Origin: Helichrysum umbraculigerum
Lineage: Eukaryota > Streptophyta > Magnoliopsida > Asterales > Asteraceae
Assembly: GCA_949592205.1 (NCBI GenBank)
Contig: CATIUR010000003.1
Span: 84,221,001 to 84,285,000 of the forward strand
DNA length: 64,000 bases
Direction of reading: 5' to 3'
The position numbers and the translations under genes were made by a program. Of this stretch, positions 56,387 to 64,000 are shown one piece after another. The notes under the pieces are model-generated. The model saw only the letters and a program-made list of their open reading frames with translations. It did no database searches and was not told where the DNA came from. Each line of letters opens with the position of its first letter. The stretch's first letter is position 1.

Positions 56387-58317
56387 CATGAGAATTTGGG
56401 ATTCTTATTTGTGCAAAATTTTGATTTTTTTTTTGTACGAGTTTTAATATGTAGAACTTTTAGTCTAACAAAAAGCTCGTTACTTGTTCGTAAATTTTCT
56501 GTTGTTTCTGCTAAAAGTTCCATCTTTAAGGAAACCCATTTGAATTGTTGAGTTCATCCAAGATGAGACTTCATGAATTAGTTTTGATCAGGTAGACCTG
56601 TTTCTTGAAGACAATTTATGTTACCTATAGGTTTAAAAACCTAAGTCAGAGCAATTGTGCTACGTTAATGTGTACATCATACTGAAATACTTGTATACTG
56701 CCACGTATTGCCTTGGCAAATTCTTACATAACATGCTTGTGGGGTGTTTGGTATTGCTTATTTTATAACCCATATCCGATCATAAAATAAGGAAGTAGTA
56801 CCGTAGAGCGTAGTACTCACTCACTATGTAAATTTAACCATAACCAGATCAACAATTTGTAACAGAGGGTTTATATTTACTTATCCGCTTAGATACAAGC
56901 AATAAATAGACGAACACTTTAATAATCAATCCCAGACACTCCCTTCTTAATCATTGATGAAGTGGCTTTATACACAAAAAGAGATTCAAGTGATTAATTT
57001 GCTTTTAGCATTGAAAACCTGTAAAATAGTATCCTGAGTTTATTGGCAAGGTGGGGGACAACATTCTCATTTAGACTGCAAGTGAAGTGGACTGGTTCTT
57101 TGTTTTATTATTATAAGATCTTAAATGTGTCCATGAGTTGTCCTGATGTACTAGCTGTGTAATCTTATTGCTTAGACTCTGTTCCATGTAATAGATTGTT
57201 AAAAAATACACTTTTGAAACCATTTAGAGATTAGAGAAGAGAACTTTTAGATCAACTCTCACGGACGACACCCATCACCGTTCATTGAAGTGTCACGAAA
57301 CCCACGAAGGCACGAACCAAACGCCCCCTTGGTTGCATCCCGTTGCTTGCTTCTTCGTCTCGTTTGCCACTTTTGGCATCTAACTCTTGCATACGTCTTG
57401 TAGGTTTCATCTTTCATTGGCGACCATCTGATATAATGTAATGGAATTAATGTAAACTTAAAGGCCAATTCGTCTAGACTTTTGATGTTCAGTTAGTTCA
57501 ATGTCACGTTTAAATTAGATTTTGTTGACTTGAGCGGTCACATAAATATTGTTAAAACAAATGATTCCTAAAATCAGTGGCAGAGTCTTGAAGGTGGGAT
57601 CTTGCAGTGAGTACTGAGTGACAAGAGAGGGGGACCATATGAAGAAAGTACTTGATAGTTGGGGGACCGATTGTACAGTTTTATTTTATCATCTTGCGAA
57701 GACACGATCAGAGACACAGAAACTGGGGTACATGACCAGCTTACCATTGGAATCATTGACCCCATCAATCAAATCTTTATTATATTAGACCATATTGCAA
57801 TCGGCAATTATTTGTAAATCATCGAAAAAATCTTCATACATTATTAACCTGTGATTTATAGTGTTGCCCTGTATAATACCGTAAAACGCAATTAGTGATG
57901 TACAGAGAATTTTTGATGACATACGAGTCACTTCCGTATTTTAATCCAACTACTTATTCCCTTCCACACATAATTTTGACTGAAATCATAATTTTGACTG
58001 AAATTTGTAACAATTTGGGCATTATATATTACATCAAAGGGCACTCAATGAGTGAGAAAAAGTATTTTATGGGTTATATATATAACATTTCTTTTATAAG
58101 TTTGAAGATTAATTTTCAAAAAGTATTTTAAGTAGTTTGTCTATCAAACAATACAATTAGCTTAGAGCATAAAGAGACTAGAAGAGTGGTGGTTCATGTG
58201 CTCGATGTTCAATTAAGTATTGAAATTTAGTACGCGTATGAATTTGAGAGGAGTTATTTAATGTTCAACTCGAAATTCAAATGAGCTACACAATATTATT
58301 TTGAGCCAATCAAATAA
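56387..58317. other. Intergenic stretch, nothing recognised
   Basis: Downstream of the membrane-protein gene. A short AATCAGTGGCAGAGTCTTGA segment at 57572 is reminiscent of dispersed repeats, but its ends were not found. No gene supported. Confidence 0.55.
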
Positions 58318-59279
58318 GGGTTAATAATGGTTTAATCCCTAAAGTTTCACTTTTTTTTTTCGTTTTAACCACTCAACTTTTTTTTTGAATGTTTTAACCA
58401 CTCAACTTAGGGTCAATAATGGTTTAATCCCTGAACTTTCAATTTGTTTTCGTTTTAACCACTCAACTTTGTTTTAAACGTTTTAACCACTCAACTTATG
58501 AGTTGACCATACTTTAACCACTAAAGTTCATTCAACCATTTAAAAAAACCCTTTCGTTAACTTATAATGAAAGTTTAGATCGGGATATATAAACTTTGAA
58601 CTGAGTTTTTATCGACCAAGGTTGTCAAGAGAGAGATCTTACCTAGGATCATTTTTGTCTTCACAAGATCGAAATCGTAAGATCAAATCAGGATCGTAAG
58701 ATCTTACGATTTCGATTTGAGCATAGGATCTTACGATGTCGATCCGATCCGATCTTACTTAACATGAATATAAGTTAAGAAAATATAAATTAGTTAATTT
58801 TTGTCCAATAAAAGGTTAATAGGTTTATTATTTGTCATGCAATTAATCTTTTATATGCATTATAATACACATGTATGAGATCATAATGTATGAGTAGGAT
58901 CTTACGATCCTGATTTGATCTTACGATTTCGATCTTGTGAATACAAAAACGATTCTAGGTAGGATATCTCTCTTGACAACCTTAGTCGATAAAAAAATCA
59001 GTTCAAAGTTTATATATCCCAATCTATACTTTCGTTATAAGTTAACGAAAGGGTTTTTTAAATGGGTAAATGAACTTTAGTGGTTAAAGTATGGTCAACT
59101 CATAAGTTGAGTGGTTAAAACGTTTAAAAAAAAGTTGAGTGGTTAAAACGAAAACAAATTGAAAGTTCAGGGATTAAACCATTATTGACCATAAGTTGAG
59201 TGGTTAAAACATTCAAAAAAAGTTGAGTGGTTAAAACGAAAAAAAAGTGAAACTTTAGGGATTAAACCATTATTAACCC
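58318..59279. mobile_element. Foldback (Mutator-like) element, 962 bp
   Basis: Two inverted arms of about 300-370 bp each, from GGGTTAATAATGGTTTAATC to its complement ACTTTAGGGATTAAACCATT, with many TTTTAACCACTCAACTT units inside each arm. The flanks ATCAAATAA (58309-58317) and ATTAAATAA (59280-59288) form a 9-bp target duplication with one mismatch. The centre holds GATCTTACGATTTCGATC-type motifs in both orientations. No coding capacity. Confidence 0.75.
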
Positions 59280-59501
59280 ATTAAATAAAAGGAAAATTAA
59301 GAGACCATTGAACGCAACGTTCAAGATTAAACTTCGGACTTGAATGCTGGACTTGAACACCGATCCGACATGATGAACGTTGGATTGAATGCTGACGGTT
59401 ACATTTACCCACTCGGCGTGCCCTCTTAAGGAAAAAAAATACTCCAAGCTCTATAGTGTCTAAAGTGTACAAATGAAACACGGATCTCAAGATGAGAAAA
59501 C

Positions 59502-60315
59502 CAATGTTTTTAAAATCGGTTCGACCGGACCGGTTGAACCGGTCGAACCGGATTTCTAGACAAAAGCGAGCCACAGATAACCGGTTTTGGAGGAGAACGA
59601 GGAAATAGTTAGATCGGCCGGGTTTCCGATTTTCCCGGTTCAACCGGAACTCGGAACCGGTGAGAACCGGTTTCGCCTGAAAACACATCCTTTTCCGGCG
59701 AATATATCCGTCTCCGGCAGCAAGATTCATTTTCCGGCGTGAGATTCTTACTCCGGCAAGAGGATCTATTCCCAAAATCGTCCATCATTATGAATGGATG
59801 AAGAAATCTGGTAGAAGAGAAGAAGAAGATAAGAGATATAGAGATATAATAAATGAGTAGTAGTAGTAAATAAATAAGTGAAGATAGAGACTGAGGATTG
59901 TTCTATGACGGTGAGAGGAAGATAATTAATAAAAGAGGAGCAAGTTAGATCTAGACATCTAGTAATAAGCTTTTAATATATAAATAATAATATAAATGGT
60001 ACTTGGGGAAGATAAATGGTAATATAGTATAGAAGATATGATAGGAGTTGTACAATTCAAGTGGAGGTGTCAGCTTTTACTTGTACCCTTTGGCTTTTCA
60101 TTTCAATATCTTTGACTAATGGAGTGAGTTAGTCAAAAGTCCAACGGTAAGTACCCATTTTATATTAATATTATAAACCAAATGTACACACCATATATGA
60201 AATACAACCTTTTGTTCCTGTTTATTAGCAAACCGGTCCGGCCGGCCGGTTCAACCGGTCCGACCGGTTCTACCGCCTCACCGAATCGATCCGGTTTTCG
60301 GTTTTAAAAACATTG
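59502..60315. mobile_element. Non-autonomous hAT element (814 bp)
   Basis: Ends CAATGTTTTTAAAATCGG (left) and CAATGTTTTTAAAACCG (right, reverse complement), with a perfect 8-bp target duplication GAGAAAAC (59494-59501 and 60316-60323). Subterminal CCGGTTCGACCGG and CCGGTTGAACCGG palindromes are clustered at both ends. The open frame at 59281-59775 spans its edge and is not a gene. Confidence 0.85.
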
Positions 60316-60338
60316 GAGAAAACCAAGCTAGAACGATT

Positions 60339-60340
<2 letters not shown>

Positions 60341-60387
<47 letters not shown>
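60341..60387. repeat. (TA)n microsatellite, left flank of Micron-like copy 2
   Basis: A pure TA tract next to the element, with another TA tract (61131-61148) on the other side. Confidence 0.9.
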
Positions 60388-60390
<3 letters not shown>

Positions 60391-61130
60391 GTAGGATCAA
60401 GAGGGAAGCTTCAAGATTGGGGGAATGAGGGAAGCAAACCTAAACCACTCATTTTTCTCCTCTTCTATATTCATCCACAATACCCATTTAATCGATTGAA
60501 ATCTAAAATTCCAAATTAAAGCATGAAATTCAAAGATTCAACAATCAAAAACATTATAAATCTTTGAATTCATCAATCGCAATCATAGATATCTTTAATT
60601 CGTCATAATTCTAATTCATCAAAAATTATGAATATTAGAGTAACTTTTGGTTTTTGAGTAAATTTTGATTTGACAATGAAAACAATAAAATTAAAGGAAT
60701 TTGATCGTACAAAACTTATAAACAAGTAATTAATCAAATTAGATTGTCATTCCAATTGAATTTTCAGATTGAAAAAATTTCAGACCGTTAACATTCATCT
60801 GGAAAGCATGTTAATCAAATTCCAACTTAATACTCTTAAACATTCATTTATGATGAATATTAATTATTATACACTATTGAATGTGATAACATAACATTCA
60901 TCGGTGTATAATAATGTATATGCGTTAACATTCATCGTAAATGAATGTTAAAGTGCTGAAAATATGATTTTGATTAACATGCTTTTGAAATGCATGTTAA
61001 CGATCTGGGAGGGGATTTCAAGTTATTTACAAGTTTGCCACCGCGTTGACTTTTATGTTGACCAGAATGTGTGGCTAGAAATTGCTTCCCTCCTTCCCCC
61101 ATTTTTTTACTTCCCTATTGATCTTCCCCC
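60388..61130 (-). mobile_element. Micron-like microsatellite-targeting element, copy 2
   Basis: Read on minus it begins GGGGGAAGATCAATAGGGAA and follows copy 1 (2235-2992) almost base for base, including TGGTCAACATAAAAGTCAAC and GTTAACATGCATTTCAAAAG. It is flanked by TA tracts on both sides. The opposite orientation relative to copy 1 excludes a simple local duplication. Confidence 0.75.
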
Positions 61131-61507
61131 TATATATATATATATATAGAAATAAGAAATTATCTTTCTTAATTAGTTGACTTAATTAATGTATTGTAAT
61201 TATTGCTATTTAGCATTGTACGTATATTTCAAAATGCATTTTCAAGAAAATTACGTTAGATTACTTTGTTGTAATTGCACGTTTGGTTCGCACAATTTTA
61301 TGGAAATCAGTAGAATTATTAAAATTTCAATTCCATTCCATAATGATGTTTGGCTTAAGAATTAACTGAATTGTAAATCACTAAATTCCTTTACTGAAAA
61401 GAATTCGAAATTCTAATTTCATTGATAAATTTTGATACCGTCAAGAATATTTCACGAACCAAATGCAACCTAAGAGTTAGAGTTTATGTTCTACTAACGT
61501 TGGTTTA
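61131..61507. other. Intergenic spacer, nothing recognised
   Basis: AT-rich spacer between the Micron-like element and the Harbinger element. A TA tract of about 18 bp lies at its start. Confidence 0.5.
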
Positions 61508-62712
61508 GAGCACACGGAGCGCCTCCCTCAACCTTGCCGTTTTCGGTTCGGGAACGCCGGAGCTCGGCGTTCGGCACTCTCCGCCGGCGTTTTCGTTCAA
61601 TGTTTTGTTTCAAACGCTGGACTCGAACCGTTTTCTTTTTTTTTTTTAAATTTTTTTTGGGGGGCTCAACGGTTAGTTTGTAAAAAACAAAAAAAAAGTT
61701 TTGAAAATTTTTAAAAATAGAGCCGTTTTAGGAGCGTTTTTGTTGACTTTTTTTCACTTTTTTTTTTTTTTCAAAAATGTTTCTTTTTTACACTATAAAT
61801 ACACCTACTACTTCCACCATTTTTCCACACCAAAACATTCTTCTTTTTCATCTTTTTCTATCTATATACAATTCTTAAACTTTCAAAATGTCTCAAAACC
61901 CAAACCCGAACGACCTAAACAACCCATACAACCTCCATTCTACTTGGAGCCCATTTACACAAAACTACAACCCACAAAGCTACAACCCGCAAAACTACAA
62001 CCCGCAAAACTACAACTCACAAACACCACAATCATCTTCGTACAACCCGTATCCACCACAAACTTACAACCCGCCACCACAAACACCATCTACCCAAATA
62101 CCGCAAATCACACCCGAAAGTTATCAAGAATTTTTGTTATGGAAGCAAAGTCAAGAACAAGCACCTTTGGAGCATTCGGTTGAGGGCGAAACACCGACGC
62201 CTTCTCGTCCCAAAAAATAAAATCCAAAGCGGTGGACTCGCCAAAAAAAAAAGAAAACATATCCCGTTCGTAACTTTTGGACATCCAAAGAAGAGCTACT
62301 TTTAGCTCAAAGTTGGATTGCTATTTCGGAAGACTCAAACCGAGGCATCAACATTAAAAATGACTTTTTTTGGTACTTTTGTATGGACGAGTACAACAAG
62401 CGTGCGGATATTGAAAAGGTGGTCCAACGGGGAAAAGACGCGTTGTCGTCTAAGTGGACATATTTGAACTCCCGTTGTCAAAAGTTTCAAGGTATTTGGT
62501 GCGTAGGTTGAGTCGAGAAAGGCATAGTGGTGAGAAAGACGAAGATTTTCGGATGCGGTGTTTGGAGACTTTCAAGTATGAGGTGAAATCGAATTTTCAC
62601 CACGAGCCCGCTTGGAATTTTTTGAAAGATAAACAAAAGTGGTTGGTGCCCGACCCGGTTGTTGTCGGCCGTAGGAACAAGCGGAGGGAGACGGTTGACT
62701 TGGAGAATGATT
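61508..62712 (+). mobile_element. PIF/Harbinger-like element, 3' truncated by LTR insertion
   Basis: It starts GAGCACACGGAGCGCC after TTA (61505-61507). A TATAAATAC box at about 61792 leads to a Myb-like ORF (61888 onward). The body is cut at 62712 by a Tat-like LTR. The other end must lie outside this window, if it still exists. Confidence 0.6.
61888..62712 (+). pseudogene. Myb/trihelix-like ORF1 of a PIF/Harbinger element
   Basis: The product would be the DNA-binding Myb-like partner of a Harbinger transposase. From MSQNPNPNDLNNPY a Tyr/Asn/Gln/Pro-rich N-terminal region with NYNPQNYNPQNYNSQ repeats leads to PRPKK and a TAA at 62218-62220. In the same frame the SANT-like domain follows (WTSKEELLLAQSWIAISED, FFWYFCMDEYNKR, ALSSKWTYLNSR) to a TGA at about 62512. 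A +1-type frame change then gives HSGEKDEDFRMRCLETFKYE, AWNFLKDKQKWLVPDP and RRETVDLENDL. The gene is then broken at 62713 by the LTR. So there are two stops, a frameshift and the insertion. Confidence 0.75.
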
Positions 62713-63084
62713 TGATGTAGAAAGTCATGTTTTACGCGCATCTTTTACCTCATATTTGGCACTTAATTAACAAAATCATGCCGATAAAGCTCACATTTAC
62801 CACATTTTGTTAAAAAGGTCTTAACTTTATAAATATTTCAAAAACGACGGTAAATGGACGAAAAACACACTTTAATAGGCATAATTCGTTCGACACGCTA
62901 TTTTATCGTAAAACTCCGATCTGGGACTTAATAAATATCTTAAGATGTAGGTCTGGAGAATACGAACGCGTGGATATAAAGAACGTTGAAAACGGATCAA
63001 GAACGAAGAAGTTAGAGCCAAACGAGTACGATCCAGCACACAAGACTTACGATCCAGCACACAAGACCACGGACCAAGGGCATA

Positions 63085-63262
63085 CACCCCTCTAAGGGCC
63101 GTATACCCCCCTAAAGGGGCCGTATACCCCCTTAAAAGGGCCGTATACCCCCTTTATGGGGTGGTATACCCCCTTCTAGGGGTGGTATACCCCCTCTACG
63201 CTGCCGGATACGCCCTATTTGCTACCGAATACGCCCTATTTAGGGTGGTATACCCCCTTTAC
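63085..63262. repeat. GGCCGTATACCCCC array upstream of LTR TATA box
   Basis: About eight to nine units of the type GGGCCGTATACCCCCTTA and GGTGGTATACCCCCTT are spaced about 20 bp apart, ending about 85 bp before the TATA box. The position matches the GGCCGTGTACGGC array in the other Tat-like LTR, but the unit is a different version. Confidence 0.9.
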
Positions 63263-63346
63263 GGTGTCGAATTTCATAGCTAGGGGGTGTATTTCAGTAC
63301 TAAATTGGTGCGAGGGTGTTAAGTGTAAAATCGTATCTTGTATGCC

Positions 63347-63355
63347 TATAAATAG
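63347..63355 (+). promoter_or_regulatory. LTR TATA box (TATAAATAG)
   Basis: GCCTATAAATAGTGGC lies downstream of the repeat array. Inferred transcription starts about 30 bp later. Confidence 0.7.
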
Positions 63356-64000
63356 TGGCATCAACCTCCTCATTCATAACATTCATCCACTCACAACACA
63401 ATTCACTTTCACACACACTTTCTCTTGTAATTTCATTTCTTAGTTAGTTTCTCTCTCTAGTTACTCTCTCTAGCACTACTCTTAGGAGTTAGAGGAGAAA
63501 TTAGAGGGTAGCTAGTAGATTAGAGGAGGGATAATCGTTGTAATAAAGGAGTATTGCTATTCAAGCTGGTATTCAAGGATTGCAAATATTTTCTCTCTGT
63601 TACGCTGCTCTATTATCCGGTGATATCTATTCCCTCATACTGTTATTATGTCTGCATTATCCATGCGTAATATTATGGTATGTGCTTTATTTGTTGCCAT
63701 GTTTATTGAGTAGTGTAATATTTTGATTGTTGGAATGTAGATATTTAGGAGTAGGGATGATGTTAAATTAATCTTTAATTAAATATGTGATTGGAAATTG
63801 TTATGTTATGTATCGGGTTAAACTTTTCAAGCGGTAGATCTAAACCACCATATACACCCTTTCCAAGCTTTCACGTGGCTATTACTTTAGTATTAGGACT
63901 TGATCAACCCTGGTATCGGTAGATAGTTATCTGTGTTATTGTTGAAGCTGTGGACATGCTGTAAAACGGCCCAGTACTTAGTATAGCGCAGGAAACACCT

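Larger units (their letters stand above)
62713..64000 (+). mobile_element. 5' part of a Tat-like LTR, running off the window
   Basis: It starts TGATGTAGAAAGTCATG, like the Tat-like LTR at 43683 read on minus (TGATGTAGCGCAAAAAGTCA), and shares the AGCACTACTCTTAGGAGTTA block with it. A candidate target duplication TGATT (62708-62712) precedes it. It contains a tandem array (63085-63262) and a TATAAATAG box (63347-63355). The full LTR in the relative is about 2.45 kb, so its end is outside. Confidence 0.8.

Noticed and set aside
59281..59775. 164-codon minus frame
   Set aside because: Spans the edge of a hAT element and the intergenic spacer; composition follows the CCGGTT repeats.

Overview
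This is a 64 kb piece of a plant nuclear genome, almost certainly a dicot. It is AT-rich, has long intergenic stretches and several generations of LTR retrotransposons, and its few host genes are typical of plants: an NLR resistance-gene remnant, an ATL-type RING-H2 gene, an alpha-crystallin-domain gene and a small plant membrane protein. The long-LTR Tekay-type chromovirus and the style of the Tat-like LTRs fit Asteraceae best. That assignment is my inference and was not tested.

Layout. 1-1620: 3' end of a Ty3/gypsy chromovirus (minus strand). 2235-2992: a Micron-like element inside a TA microsatellite. 5213-7986: a CC-NBS-LRR pseudogene. 9484-12255: two hAT-like elements flanking a Mutator-like foldback element filled with telomere-like repeats. 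12707-14218: an intact gene for an alpha-crystallin (HSP20-like) domain protein (minus), with a probable 5' UTR intron and a Stowaway MITE just upstream. 15554-18343: solo LTR (TSD TTTCG). 19236-19640: a Cassandra-type TRIM carrying 5S rRNA sequence. 21439-23986: solo LTR (TSD CTATC), ending 170 bp upstream of an intact RING-H2 gene (24157-24684).

26585-53754 is a three-level nest. A Tekay-like chromovirus (minus, TSD AATAT) was hit in its left LTR by a Tat-like non-autonomous element (27976-43683, minus, TSD TGTTG). That element was then hit by a gag-only Ty1/copia element (33109-38783, plus, TSD GCCAT/GCCAC). Further right are a PIF/Harbinger MITE (54315-54936), an intact membrane-protein gene (55556-56386), a long foldback element (58318-59279), a hAT MITE (59502-60315), a second Micron-like copy (60388-61130), and a PIF/Harbinger element carrying a Myb-like ORF, which is cut by another Tat-like LTR running off the window (62713-64000).

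No CRISPR, operon or bacterial-type system is present. The most unusual signal is regulatory. Short, dense, palindromic arrays sit at promoter-proximal or leader positions of unrelated retrotransposon LTRs. One core (GTGTCGC/GCGACAC) is shared by the chromovirus LTRs, a solo LTR, and the LTR and leader of the copia element. The two Tat-like LTR families carry a different array (GGCCGTGTACGGC or GGCCGTATACCCCC). In the copia and Tat-like LTRs the array lies within about 15-200 bp upstream of a TATAAATAG box.
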